Below, piece by piece: positions 24,594 to 38,200 of a DNA stretch of 64,000 nt. The notes under the pieces are model-generated. The model was not told the origin of the DNA. It did not search any database and worked only from the letters and a program-made list of their open reading frames with translations. Location: contig CM049307.1 of the NCBI GenBank assembly GCA_026874595.1, positions 74,810,643-74,874,642 on the forward strand, written 5' to 3'. The position numbers and the translations under genes were made by a program. The number at the start of each line of letters is the position of its first letter. Position 1 is the stretch's first letter. Origin of the DNA: Sipunculus nudus (taxonomy: Eukaryota; Annelida; Sipuncula; Golfingiida; Sipunculidae).

Positions 24594-24802
24594 TTCTTTA
24601 TCTGTTTATATGCATCTTATATACTTGTGACCATAAAAAATGATTGCTTTTTAAATTTGAATTTTTTATCAGACTGTTATACCTATAATAGGTCAACATC
24701 TTTACCATTATTAAAGATAATGCTGTATTTATCGTTTAAAGCTGTCTGTACATTATTTTGAACCAATGGCTCACACACTACTGTATCTGTCATGATATAT
24801 TA

Positions 24803-24804
<2 letters not shown>

Positions 24805-24866
<62 letters not shown>
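24805..24866. repeat. (TA)n microsatellite
   Basis: An alternating TA run of about 60 bp with no TGTC element at either border. Confidence 0.95.
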
Positions 24867-24869
<3 letters not shown>

Positions 24870-26189
24870 CTATAATAATCTTGTAAAATAGATATGAAAC
24901 CATATTCCTTCAAGAACAATTCAGCTTAGAAAACATAAGGGCTGTTTTATCAGCAGATAACAAATTATTTTTACCTTGTGTGATAATGATGAAAACATCA
25001 TTTATCCTTTTAATAATCCTATGTATATATTTTTACCTACATATTTATCTTGCTGACATGTAGATATTATTTAAACTGCTCATCTTTTGTGCCATATTAT
25101 ATAGAGATTTCAGTTAAGGGCATTCAGTGCGTCTGTTCATTATATAATTAGAAATAATAAAGTGTTGTTACAGATTGTGTTGCTTCAGGGAATGTAAAAT
25201 AGATCATCAGCCTTCACCTTTTTCACCAGTTAAGCATAAGTGTCATGCATTCAGTAGATTCAAAGGATTTGGTATTATAAATGTAGTGCTGTTTATTGGT
25301 GTGATTTCTTTTCATAAATCAATTTCTTTTATAATAGATAACGTTGGTCTCATCTTTGCATAATCAACCACAAATGATTGTGTATGTATATGCAAAGAAG
25401 TCATATTCACCAGAAAAATATATTTTTGCCTGTCAGAGGTATAAGAAATATAGGCCTTAAAATTAGTATACAGAGTCTTGTGTTGCAAACAAGTGTCTAA
25501 ACTTGACCATTACCTTTCAGCATAATGTACAAGTTTTTGTTTGTTTGATAGGTACATATTAGATTCTTTAAAGCAGATATCATGGTATAAGGTGCTTAAA
25601 ACAATGGATTAATAATCAATATTTTAGATATAATTCTATAAAGAAAATTTCACAGTATATAGAAGGTACATAAAAATAATTGATCATAGGTCGTTTGTAT
25701 TCATTCTGTAACAAAACATTATTCTGACCACTACTGTTTATTATACCAATTTGACAATCTGAAGAGCCATATTTTTCAACATTTCTCATGAGTAAATTTT
25801 CAGAAAAGTATATTCTTGTACAATTCATGTATGATCATATTTATATAAGCATTGTGCTCTGTACATACATGTGATATAAGAAGCACTTAGTGCTATGTAA
25901 CTTAGTATAGGAATCAGTATAGCTGTATAGCTATTTATTTAACTAAAACTGAAACATATATAATGGACAATAGTTATTTAATTTTTAGGTGTCATGATAA
26001 TGTTAATATAAATGTACATTAAAAATGAATCTAAGTTCTAACAAAACAGATCTGCAGTTTCTGTATAATTTTTCAGCCCTATCGTAACTTTTATATAAAG
26101 TATTAATACATATACATGTATATGATTAACACAGGCTAGGATAGACATCTGTTTCAATTGGGAATTGTTATACTGCATGGATAAGGATA

Positions 26190-26190
<1 letters not shown>

Positions 26191-26222
<32 letters not shown>
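26191..26222. repeat. (AAT)n microsatellite
   Basis: About ten AAT units, directly next to a MITE-like end at 26226. Confidence 0.95.
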
Positions 26223-26225
26223 GTA

Positions 26226-26345
26226 CAGTAAAACCTTGTCTAAGCAAGGTTTCATATCAAGAACAAAAAGAAGCTTGACCCTAAAAAGTAGTCATTGTTT
26301 TGAGGTGGTTGCTAAATTGAGGTGGTTCTTAGGCAAGGTATTACT
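26226..26345. mobile_element. Short TA-flanked MITE (CAGTAAAACCTTG)
   Basis: The left end TA-CAGTAAAACCTTGTCTAAG pairs with the right end CTTAGGCAAGGTATTACTTTA, with mismatches. Internal GAGGTGGTT phrases are typical of Tigger/pogo-like relics. Confidence 0.5.
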
Positions 26346-26493
26346 TTAATAATACCTCTGAGTTATTTCCATCAGTGGGTATTTTGTTGCCAAAGAAGTC
26401 CAGCTGTTATAAATGAATTAGAAGTGTATACAGATATCTTGATAACATTTATGACAGTATGTATGTATGTGTATGTATATATATATATATATA

Positions 26494-27266
26494 CTGTGGA
26501 AGTGGTTTTGTTAGCAGGGTTTTAATTTTTGCGCTTTTTGTGGGAGCTAGATTTGCGCTAAAATAAGAACACGCATAAATTCGATGCGATCGTTCAGAAG
26601 ATTACAGCGTTCTCGCCTGACACAGTCGTGTTGGCCTGGTTATCCCTCCATGCATGGTCGCATGAGTTGAGGCTTCTTCAACCAGAATGATAGAGTAATC
26701 ATGTTGTAATAAGAGTTTATTGCAAGTTATTTCTCGAGAAAGACCCCTCTTATTTAAAGTGATTTGGAGAAACAACTGTGAAACAATAAGTAGCCTTTTA
26801 TGACACCCCTAGCCCTTCCCATAGCTTTGAAGTATGACTGAGCCTAGAGCGACCTGCGACTATTGTCAGTTCCGTTTGTTGTTGGGACATAGTTGGCTGC
26901 TTCTGGTTAGTATAATCACAGTTGTTGTTGTAGAGAAATTCTACAACTAACTCAGATGTCAAACAGCGTAGCTGGTTGCAGTACCTTTGCTTCATCAAAC
27001 GTGATTAGTCCTGATTAATTACGTATTGTTCACACCTTGTGATCACAGTACTTTACCAGTCGCCTGTAGCATGTAAGCGGTCACCAGAAGGTTGTTAGGT
27101 GGGATGTAGGTAACGTTACTAACCTGTCTTTTATAAACATTTTAATAATTTGATACATGATTTATTTTTCTTACATACAGATTTGTGCAAAAAATTGAAC
27201 TTTGTTAATGCTATAAAATGAAAAATGCGTGAAAATTCAGACACACCAAATTAACCACTTCCAAAG
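26494..27266. mobile_element. TA-flanked MITE (CTGTGGAAGTGGTT)
   Basis: The left end TA-CTGTGGAAGTGGTT and the right end AACCACTTCCAAAG-TA form short inverted repeats with TA on both sides, as in the Tc1/mariner superfamily. It is about 773 bp with no coding capacity. Confidence 0.65.
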
Positions 27267-27639
27267 TAGCTAGTCTGTATTCATTGCATGCTGACCAGAC
27301 AATGGTCGTATATTTACAAAAAAATACTGTAAAATATGCTGGTTTGATCATTATTTACTGCCTATACATTACTTATCTGGTATTCTCAGTTTGCAGGGTG
27401 TTTTGCAGTTCTGCCAGGATGATAGAAAACTCATAATTTATTTATTGAGATTGTTTGTATCATTTTAGGACAATAAAACCATTCCCATTTTTAACATTGA
27501 AATTAACCAACATTGAAAAAAGTTTGAATTATCACAAAAACAATGGGCACAAAGTAATAACAATTGCATCACGCTTCTTTTACATCATAAGTTAAAATGT
27601 TTTTAAGTGCAGATCTTTTGTGTTATATACAGTGTTTAA

Positions 27640-27985
27640 GGTTTTGAGACCTGTCTTGGCCTGAGGCTAGGTTCTGCCTGTCTCGAACTCTGCCTTGGCT
27701 TTGGAAGGCTATGACTCAGACTCATCCTTGAGCCTTCCAGCTTGGGTGACATGACCTGAGGCCAGCTCTAGGCCGCTAATGTTTGACCTATTTTGTATAC
27801 CGGTACATGCATTTGAGCTGAATTTAGACACTGAATCATAGTTGTATGACTTGTTTGGCGGTGACTCGGCCCTGGTGGGTTGTGACTTGGACTCAGTCTT
27901 GGCCTTTGAGGGCAATGACCTGACCTCCCCTCTGCCTTGGCCTATGAGGGATGTGACTCAGACTCAGCCTTGGTGAGTTATGGCT
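27640..27985. repeat. Degenerate tandem repeat
   Basis: Phrases like TGACTCAGACTCAGCCTTGG and GCCTTTGAGGG recur irregularly. They cause an open minus frame at 27709-27915 that I do not regard as a gene. Confidence 0.55.
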
Positions 27986-28994
27986 CAACTACAACACTAG
28001 TTATATATATCAAGGTTTCCATTAAACCTTTTAGTATATACTAATAGCAAAGTGATCTTTTCACAGATGTTTAACAGGGGTTTTCTTTATTAAAATCCCT
28101 TTATACAAACTCTTATTATTTAACAAAGTCAGGTGCTTAACTACACAGGGTGCTTCTGAACTGCTATGTATTGGTCAGGTAAAACAACCCACACTGATTA
28201 TGAGTGCCATCTGGTGATCATTTTGGAAACTTATGACTTGGGACCTGGTTGGGAAACTTATTATCTCACACAAGGATAATAATAATTAATACCTTGTGAA
28301 TGAATTGTTGCAGTTGTATTTCAAAGATGTCTGACATTACAGCACAAATATTACATGAATTGTTTCCCACATGACCACTAGGTGGCGCCTACACTTGTGA
28401 ACTTATGGTGTTGTTTTCTGTAATTTCTCTCTGTGATAGGACTAATGCATTACCAGGAGTTTAAAATATGACTTTACCCCCCCAAAAAATTCTATTAGGT
28501 CTTCTCCTGTAGCTGACATAAACTATGTTATAAGCATCTTCATATGAGTTTTGTTGGGATGAAGTATACAGGAGTTTCGACTGCCAGTTCTCATTGTGAT
28601 CAGAGTTTTTCTTCACGCTATAGTCTCAGAGTAACTGGGAACTGATGTCAGGCAAATGTGACATGAACACCCTGTGATGCCTAATATGTTCATTTGGCTG
28701 TATGCTACTCTTTTAGCTTAGAAAAGCCATAAGAGTGAAAAGGCATTAACAGACCAGAATGAAACGCTGTAAAGTCCGGGGACACAACTCTTTGTAGTAT
28801 CACATTATAAACCTTCTCAGTATACCTTTATATTGCTATTGTTATGCAGTAAAGGCTCTTGTTTATATAAATTCTGTTCCTTGTAGGATATATTTCCATA
28901 TGTTGATGATACAAGCAGATCCACTCAGGTGCATTTGGTACAGCTGGGTGATATATGGTGGCAACCTTCTGCCTTAAATGATTCTTTTCTGTTA

Positions 28995-29286
28995 CAGTAA
29001 AACCACGAGTTTCCGGATCTCTTTTATTTCTGAAATTCAAAGTAAGGAACCAAAATTTAATGCTTGGCTGTTTTGATTGGAAAATTTAATTAGCAATGAT
29101 GAAAAATGAGATATTACTGTATGCCAGAATCAGCATATTAATGAAGATTCGATAATGATATGCCCAACATATGTCAGAGTGCAAGCAGTATACTTATTGA
29201 ATAATGTCTTACCTTGCATATCCATAAACTCAATTATCTGAACAAATTTTGTCCCCCAGACCATTCAGATATTCGGGGTTTTACTG
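28995..29286. mobile_element. TA-flanked MITE (CAGTAAAACC)
   Basis: TA-CAGTAAAACCACGAG at the left and CGGGGTTTTACTG-TA at the right are inverted copies with one or two mismatches. At 292 bp with a TA duplication it fits a pogo/Tigger-type non-autonomous element. Confidence 0.75.
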
Positions 29287-29629
29287 TATTTCAAAGATGA
29301 CAAAGTTTTAGCTCATGTTTGTAGCTGTTTAATGAAGGCTATCTTGATTTGTCATATTTTCTTCAAATGTTTGTTTTGAATTCTCATTTGTTTTCATGAG
29401 CCTTACGGGAATACGCTCAGCTCTGGCGGCAGCATTTAAAACTTTAATGAAACTATTGTGCAGCTTATTTTCTACTGGATTCTCTTCTCTTATATTAAAT
29501 TTTGTACTCATTTTTAGAATTTTTAGAAACAAGGGTGCCAACCAGTGGCCAAATTAAAATGATTCTGACAGGTTATTTGGAAATTTGATTCATATGTGCA
29601 AAAGAAAATGTGTAGCTGTAAAGGATGAA

Positions 29630-29885
29630 TTATCTTAAGTTTATGGTATTTTGTATGCATATATGAAAGATATACATGTAACAATAATCTGCAATTGCAA
29701 GGTAACCTGGATTTAATAAAAAAGAATGTGAAAAGGAATTGCAAATGTCCAGGAAGGATTTCATCATGTTATGTGATTTTGTATGCATATATGTAAGGAA
29801 ATATGTAAAAATAATCCAAATTGTCCAGGTAAACTGGTTTAATAAAAAAAGGATGTGAAAAGGAAATGTGCAACTATCCAATAAA
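29630..29885. repeat. ~130 bp imperfect direct duplication
   Basis: Two units share TTTTGTATGCATATATG, AAATAATC and TTTAATAAAAAAG.ATGTGAAAAGGAA. A weaker third part follows near 30040. Confidence 0.65.
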
Positions 29886-29923
29886 AAAGCTAATGTGATT
29901 GAGTAAGCATATAAATATATAGA

Positions 29924-29930
<7 letters not shown>

Positions 29931-29968
<38 letters not shown>

Positions 29969-29974
29969 AAATCA

Positions 29975-30013
<39 letters not shown>
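29931..30013. repeat. Duplicated (TA)n tracts
   Basis: Two TA runs (29931-29965 and 29980-30013) are separated and followed by TGTAAAATCAT, so the block is a direct repeat. Confidence 0.9.
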
Positions 30014-30016
<3 letters not shown>

Positions 30017-31728
30017 AAATCATATATATTTTAAACTTAACCTGGATTTAGTCAAATAGGAATACAAGTATCCAGCAATCAATGCTGTTGGCTCTAGCTT
30101 ACTCCATACTTTAACAAAGCGTTCTGGGTTTCTCTCCACTGATTGTACCCATACTGTTGTAAAGCCAAAGTTGTGATATGGAGCCCTGAATACTCAATTG
30201 ATGCTTGTTGAAGTTAGGTATAAAAAGATGACTGTTTTATATATGCACCAGTATCTGGCTATGCATGTTAAGTCTGTGATAAGGGTTTTCTCAATTGATA
30301 TTGTTTCATGTATTTTTCTGAAGTGTTGTTTGAACCATGAGCAGATCTTGTAATAAAGCTTGACATTTGATACAAAGGTTTGACTGTTTTTCATGTTTTC
30401 TCCATAGCAGTATCCCTGATAACATAACATTCATTATTTCATTAGAAGACCAAAAGCTTTAAATTTGAGTATATACAGGGATTCAGATTTGTAATTCATT
30501 TATACCTGTATAATGTTCCAAGAAATTTTTAAGAAAATCTGATGTGAACTACCTGGGTTGTGACATAATTTAACCTGCTTTGTCTGGAGGTCCCTTACAT
30601 GGAAATATCTGTCACTACATCAAAATAACACGCTCAAAACATAATTTATTGTATTTATTTGTACACCTTGAAGGAATACACAGATAATGGTTGGTACAAA
30701 ATAATATACTGAAGGTAAATAATACATAAAGGGCATATCACAGTCATAAGGAAACATAAATTATTTATATCTTGTGTCTGTACATCAATATCATGTCACC
30801 ATGCATCGGTTACTAATAATGCTACAGGGATACTATGGATATATACTTAACATTGATAATATTTTTCATACTTCTGGTGACATATATACATATGTTTATA
30901 AAATGTTTATTACAGTACAGCAGATGTTTTGGCACTACCCTGACTCTCATCAAGTCCAATAATCACATACATGGACGAATATACAAAGGTGACATATTTT
31001 ATCAAAATGAATATCTAACTCTTTTTCCCTGTAGTACAAAGTTCAAAGAGATAAGGAATGAAAACTTTTTTAAAAAACTTTTGTTTGATGAACGAGTGTC
31101 TTGGATGTAACACACCACATGAACCTGGACAGCAGTCACTGGATTCCACATGTATCAGCTGGTGGCGCCACCATGAGGACACTGGATGTACTAAACCCAG
31201 GTATGATTTGAGCTGGAGGTCTCTTGTGTCTGCATAATAGTTATCTGTAACATGCACATAATGAACCTGAAGAGCTGGGCTTTTTCACACTAATTCTGAT
31301 ATAAAATGGGGGCTCCTTTTCTCACAATTCTTGCCAAAGTGTTGTGAAAGCAAAGTGACCCCTCCAATTCAGGTCAAGCATTGGATTGACAACTTCAAAT
31401 TGTCTCAAACACTAATGAAACATTTGGACACTAAGTATTTGATTAACCAAATAGTAAAATTGATGACAGCATTTTCTGGTATTTGGCCAAACAAATAAAT
31501 CAATCATATAATGGAGTCTGTTAGGGAAGCTGAGGTTGTGGAACATAGCCAACCAGTGGTAGCTCCGTCTCATCTTGAAGGCTTTGTGACCTCATGAATA
31601 TTCATGTGATCATGTGACCTGGATCTAACAGATTTTATATGTAGGCCTACATCATTAACACAATGTGGGATTTATCTGAATTTCATAGTATCCAACCCCT
31701 CTAATCTGACTGATTTATCTATGTATCT

Positions 31729-31734
31729 TTTATT
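31729..31734 (-). terminator. Candidate polyadenylation signal for CCDC33
   Basis: AATAAA on the minus strand (TTTATT on plus), the first one downstream of the CCDC33 stop. It would give a 3' UTR of about 0.4 kb. Confidence 0.4.
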
Positions 31735-32146
31735 TATAATTTTACATTGTAGGGAGGACAATACATTGGGAAGACAACACTGAAATACAAATATTGGCTC
31801 CAATTCAAACAGCAAGATCTCCCTGCTGAGACTTTTTGAAGAAATTTTGAGCAAAGCACTTGCTGTCCTAAGGAAGAATATTACTTATATGTACCTTTTT
31901 TATGAGTCTTTCCCACAAATTCAGTTTGGCTGGCCTGTCATATATGTCATATAAGTCACAACTTTTCTTCACAGCTGTTTGAAGTCCTGTTTGGCAGTTT
32001 GGAACTGGCAAAAGCTAAATCTGATATATACAGGAAAGCCCAGCATCTGGCAGGTGCCAGGGAGCCCTCAAGATGCATCGGATGTCCCCGCCCACTTCTA
32101 ATCTGCAGGTTGTTCGGCTGGTTTTCAGATGATGTATTTGCTGCTA

Positions 32147-32263
32147 TCATGACCTGTATGGTAGTGGGTCAAGGCGAGGAGATCCGTACCTGCGTGGCCC
32201 TGGATGAGCTTTAGAGAACCTGCGAGGTTCTGTTGCAGCATGGTTTAGTGATTTACTGGTGTC
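32147..32263 (-). CDS. CCDC33: CCDC33 terminal exon with stop
   Basis: A strong acceptor, catctctttacag, is followed by GACACCAG; stop TGA at 32147-32149. It encodes 38 residues, DTSKSLNHAATEPRRFSKAH and PGPRRYGSPRLDPLPYRS, a basic Pro/Arg-rich tail. It joins the previous exon in phase 0. An antisense plus-strand frame (31972-32214) is longer but has no partner exon. Confidence 0.8.
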   Translation of the reverse strand, partial: DTSKSLNHAATEPRRFSKAHPGPRRYGSPRLDPLPYRS

Positions 32264-35200
32264 CTGTAAAGAGATGTATAGGAAATAGAAAAATGATATG
32301 AATTAACAGCTGTAAAAATATAGCACTTGGATATATTTCAAGTCAAAGCACTATTATGTGCTAGTTGTATCCCCAGACAAAGTCGGGATACCATATGGTT
32401 TAAGCATGGTTGTGCCGCCGCCGCCGAGATTTCTTTTGGACGTGATAACTCAAAAAATATTTTACAGATCTTTACCAAACTGGACATGTGCATAGATATG
32501 GGTGAGTGGACAAAGCCTATTTAAAATGGGGTCTTTACTAGGAGAGTGACCTTGACCTTGAATAGGTCCAATTTGGGGGAAAATCACTTATATATAAGTA
32601 TATTATACTTATATTCTTATATATCTCAAGAAATCCTGCAAGGATTGATAAAAAAAATCAACTTGACCGAAGATCTTGGATAGTGATGTCATGTACCCGA
32701 AACTGGTGGCGCCACCTGTTATCCTTTTCTTGGTTTTGTGCCGTTTAATACCCCCATCATTGCAACTTAACAGTACTGTGAGCATTGTAAGTCAAAAACT
32801 AATGGACAAATTTCTTTCATTTTATGCATATACATAGACATGGGTTACCGGATGATGAGTATTTAAATTGGGGTCATGACCTTTCCTATGAGTGGCCCTG
32901 ACCTTGAATATTGCCATATATGGTGAAAATCACAGAAAACCATAAATATCTCAATAAGGGATGCATTAATTGGTCCAAAAATCAGACTGACCGAAGATCT
33001 TGGATAGCTTTATCTTCTGTGGAAGACGGGTTTTCTTGTTTTCATGCCTTTTAATACCCTATCATTGCCACTTGACAGTACTGTGAGCATTATAAATCTA
33101 AAAGTAATGGACGGATTGGGCTGAAATTATGTTTCGATAAAAATGTCTAATGATAAGGGAAAAGCATGAAAATAACAGTTTTATTTTGCTAAATAAGTAA
33201 AAGCACTACAAAACAAAGGAAATTGTATGGTTTTATCTTCTTGAAAGGAATTTCGGAGCAGCAGCAGCTCAAAATTGGAAAGATTTATTGAAAATCAAAA
33301 TAAAAAGTTTTGATGCGGGGGTTTAAAATTGATGCGGGCAGTGCCTGAGAACCATACCTTTAATTTTTTTTGTCCTAATGAGTATCATGATATATTAAAT
33401 ATGGTACCATGACCTACTGAATGGATTGTTACAGACCAAGCCGCATTTTTTCAAGTTTAGTAATGCCTTTATGAATTGTTGGTGAACTACTCTTTTAAAA
33501 TAACCTACTCCTTGAGAATATTAAACCAATTAAGTGTTGACATAACCAGTACTCACAATTTTAGGGTAATCCCTGAAGGACGGGGATGCTCTCTGGAAGC
33601 CATGCTCTGCCTCCTGTAACCGTAGCAACAGATCTGACTTCTCCCTGGACCACTGGCGGGCATTTTCATCCAGCTGTAGAAGAAACAAAAATTATCAGGA
33701 CATAGAAATGAGACATTTATGCTGAATGAAGATCGATATTGAACAATAAATCCTAGGAGCATAACTGTCAGTAGCAGATCCAGGGGGGTAGTTATGGGAG
33801 CAATAGCTCTCCCCAAAGGTTCTGGCCTCTGGGGAAAAAACATTATGCAGTAGTTATGTTGGTCAGTTGGATAAGTCTCAAAGTCTGGCTGGTGGACACT
33901 CAGTAATAACACAGCAAAACGATAACTGAAATCTCTGAAATTCTTTTTTTTACTGCCAATTCACATGCACTGAGTGCGCTCCTGCACGAGCGTATGCAGT
34001 TAAAAGCTTACAAAAAAAACAACAGAGATACACATTCCATGAGTAAAATGCTTGATTGTATACTGCAACGCAAGGATTTTGTTCTAAGCAACAAAGTCCT
34101 TCCCACTAACAGTAACTAACCCCACTCTGCCTACCCCAATCCCAGGTTTGCACACATTTTAGATGCTTGTAACACTCCCCCAAAACTAATTCCTGGATCT
34201 GGCTTTGATAACTGTTTAAATTACAAATATGATATTTCAGGAATATTAGGTACACTTTGCCAAAACTTTTGACCTAGAAACCATCTAAAGTCTTGATTTA
34301 TGAGTTCATTTTGAATAAAATCTAATATTTTGGAAGAAGTCTCTGCATGGGTACTGATTAATTACAAATTCTTTATTTTTCCCTTTCCCATAGTGTTATA
34401 TTTAAGTTATATTTAAGATGTAAAATTTCAGGGACACTCCCTTTATGAACACTTCTAAATTACAGACCCCTGAAGCATTTCTGTCACAAGTAAAATTCAC
34501 AAGTTGGTAGTTTCTCTAATGCTGGCGCTTTTCTTATATGGCAGTGTCTGTAACTGGGAAGCTCTACTGTTTTTAAATGTATTCATTAATTGTCTTGATG
34601 TTTTAACAAAATCTAGTATTTCAAATATTATGACAACAGACATTTTCTACCTAGTGTAGGGTTTAATTTCAATCAGAGAAGGCATGTCAGATTTACCCTG
34701 AAATGACTGGGGTGGTACTAGAAAATGACAGTCAGCAGCCGTACCTGGCGCTCCAGGGAGTACACCCTGCCCTGTGTCTTCTCCAGCTTTTCATACAGTT
34801 CCAGCTTCTCTGTCTCATCCTCAGGCTTGTTCAGCAATGCTCTCTGCTGGTCCTGTACGGTCCACATAAAGTACAGCAATGAATCTGCTTCCATAAACAA
34901 CTCTCAATGATGTATTCCATACTAGATATGTTTAAATTCATACATTGCATGGCACAGTTATCATATATTAATGTTCATACCTATTTTGATCAACAAAAGC
35001 TGAAATTTGATTACTGAGTTTAACTTTTCCTTTCATTGTTTTTTATGTCATCTTGTGTATGACATTTTATTAAGAACTTTAGGGTTGCAATTTTTAAATA
35101 ACAAATGTTCTGGGTGACACGCTAACTTTTGTGCCACTGATGGCTTATTTTGCAGGGCATTCTTATTTGGCAAAAATTCTCAGAAAATATATATTTATAT

Positions 35201-38200
35201 TGTTAGTGGAGCAAATTAAGAACAAATATATAACACTGAAATATGATATTTATTATCATGTAGATCATTCACATGAATTAGCTTTATTTTTATTCACACC
35301 CACCATGATCTCATGATCCGGTACTTTTACATGTGAATATATCAGAATTGTATCTTGCATATCTTGGCAAGTAATCATTGATAATGTCTTTATTAGTTTA
35401 TTAAAGTATTTAATTACTTTAGCCTTACATCAAAGGAAATTGCCAATTTGATACAAATAACCTTTGGGTAATGAAGCTCAGCTGAAAAATTAGTGTATCT
35501 AAATCAACATTTAATGTCATAGGCATCAAATCCAATACATCTTTTTGAATAATCTAACAGTAATGCCTCTCTTTGATCTGATTTTTAGACAGAGCTTGGG
35601 TTATTTCTGTTTTTGAATACAAAGTCACACACTTACCCTTAGGTCAGATATTTCTGCTCTTAGGCGTTTATTTTCTTCTATCAACCCGCTGTTATCTTTA
35701 TTAGAACCTGAAATATCAAATTAAGCCAATAACAATTAGGTCACATCATAATGCCAACTACTGCTTTCATCTAGAAGCAGTTCCAAGGTTACCAACTTGA
35801 ATATCGTATGAAGAAATATGTATGTAAAATATAATTTCTCATATGCCTCCTGAATTTTCCATTTAAAACATTCCTAGCATGTTACAATACTTGCCATTTC
35901 AACAAGCTTTAAAGTTACTTGAAAAACCATGAATAACTGTTATACTGACTTTGACATGCAATTAATGCCAAAACTGCATTGTCTAATAAACCAGGGAAAT
36001 TTACTTGAAGCTGAAGTAGTTGTGCAGTGCATTTCTAGCAAGATTTAAATGTGAAAGCAGATGATAATGTCATCTGATAAAGTATCAGTATGAACGAATA
36101 TGACAAAGGCAAATATGTGCATGCAGTTATGACAGTTTTTACACAAGCTTTATCATAATGACCATATTTATCACATTTTGCCAGTTACCAAACAGCATAC
36201 TGTGGTCATCTCAAAACTCTTTTTGTTTTTCCTCAACCATGTTTCTTCCATGTTTATAAATGAGATTTAACCTTTTTTTATTGCATCAAAATTTTAAAAC
36301 TCAATTTTAAGTTAGAAAGAAACATGATACAGGAAAAAATAAGAAAACAGTTTTTAGACAGTATCATGTAGTTTGATATAAGCCCATTAAAATGTTGTTT
36401 GCTGTTACTGATTGCTTAAAATTGTGAACCATTTAAAAATTAAAATTTTTTTAAAATGTTTAAATTCATACAAAAACTAGAATATGGGTAGTCGACAAGC
36501 GACTACATGTATCCGCCAAAATCAGAGTAGGACGGGTTAAGTGAGGCATGGATTGAGTAGCAAGGGGAAATAGTGTTACATGTGTTACATATTAGAATGG
36601 ATGTCTGCCACGTAAACATGATTGTAGGTGGTGCCACCTGTTATTTGAATGAGAAACTATCCAAGATGTATACACATGCAAAATTTCAGGTTGAAAAGTC
36701 AAACCACTACACAGATATGAGTGGCGCCACCATTTTTGTGTATGTTATAAAGCTATCCAAGGGCTACATTTGTGTATAGTTTTTTTTCCTGATTGGTTAA
36801 ACGAGTCCGGAGATATAAGCATTAATGTCTGCAGTGTGAACGTGAATGAAGCTGGCGCCACCTGTCATAAAATCAAGAAAGCTATCCAGGATGTATACGC
36901 ATGCCAAATTACAGGTGGGGTCGGTGCTCTGTACCAGGTTTAAATTTATTTATACTTTACGGGGTCTAATATGCAATAGTTTTTGGACTGATTTTAAATT
37001 TAGGGTTTTTTACCAGGGATGCTAGCTAAACCATACCTTTGGTATTAGCGACCATCCCCTCCAGTTTCTGTATGACTTTTTCCTGTTTACGACATGCCTC
37101 TTCTAATTTTTTAACCTTTTGAGCTCGGTCCTGGAATTTTTGGAGTAACTCTTGTTGACTGCTGTGTGCATGGCTCATCTTCAGGAATTCTTTTTCTCTG
37201 TCATTTTTCTGTCAATGAAAAGCGTCAAAAATAACAAAAATGTGTAAAACTCTACTCTCAGAGAGGCCTAATATTGTTAAGGCCAAAAAAAAATAAAACG
37301 TGCGATTCTAAGGCACTGCCCACGTCAATTTTAATCCCCCCGCATCAAAAATTGTTATTATGATTTTTAATAGAAACTTACAAATTTTGAGAGCCAGTCC
37401 CTCTGACATATCTTTCAAGAAGATAAAATAAAACAATTTTGATAAGATTTCCTTTGTTATGTAGTGCTTTTTCCAGTTTAGCAAAAAAATTTATATTATT
37501 ATCATGCTTGTCCCCTGATCATATGACATTTTTATTGACACATACAAAATTTTTTTTTTTTTAATTGTCCGCCAACATTGATTTCTGAAAAAAAATAACC
37601 TTATTTTTTTTTACCTAAAGAAATTTATTTTATATTATTTATTTTATACTCGTATATATTCAAGCGTAAAAGGGAAATTGCCAATAGGCATTATAAACTT
37701 CAATAAAAATTTCTTGAAAACATTTAAAATTTGATTCATATACTTTTGAACATTTTCATTTCTGCAAAGTATTTTTTCCAAATTCATAAATCCTAAAGCA
37801 AATATTTCACAAAATGTTAAACAAGTGTTAACATTACCAGATACTTTAAAAAGTATATTAGGGGGATCAACTTGTGACAAAAATAAATAGATATTGTGAA
37901 ATCACCTTTAACATATCATTTAATGTCAATAATATGTCAATATTAATTATAATGTTAAAATGTTTTATTAAGATAACAATTTTTTCAAACAACTGAAATT
38001 AAGATTATTTTATAACAAAAATGTAATTATATTATTATCATTCATATTATTCAACTTTATTTTGTTTCACTAATAGTTTTTTGTTAATAAAAGACAAACC
38101 TTGATGAGCTCATTCTGCAGTTCCACCACTCTCTCTTTATACTTCTTGAACTCTGCTGTCTGACTTGTTAGTTTTCTCTTCAACTGAACTAAAACAAGAA

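Larger units (their letters stand above)
24594..32146. other. Intergenic region between convergent TMEM255 and CCDC33
   Basis: It is AT-rich with only small elements: a (TA)n tract at 24805-24866, an (AAT)n tract, several TA-flanked MITEs, a degenerate minisatellite near 27.65-27.98 kb, a ~130 bp duplication near 29.6-29.9 kb and two TA tracts near 30 kb. I found no supported coding exon. The frames at 26798-26998, 27709-27915 and 30774-31110 lack splice partners or family features. Confidence 0.55.

Noticed and set aside
27709-27915. Minus-strand Ser/Lys-rich frame as a possible short protein
   Set aside because: It lies within degenerate tandem repeats and has no splice or family evidence.
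30774-31110. Overlapping plus-strand frames of 62 and 91 codons
   Set aside because: Low-complexity AT-rich translation with no recognisable motif or splice partner.
31972-32214. Plus-strand 79-codon open stretch after an acceptor-like site
   Set aside because: It is antisense to the CCDC33 terminal exon, which has a better acceptor and a matching phase. No plus-strand partner exon was found.
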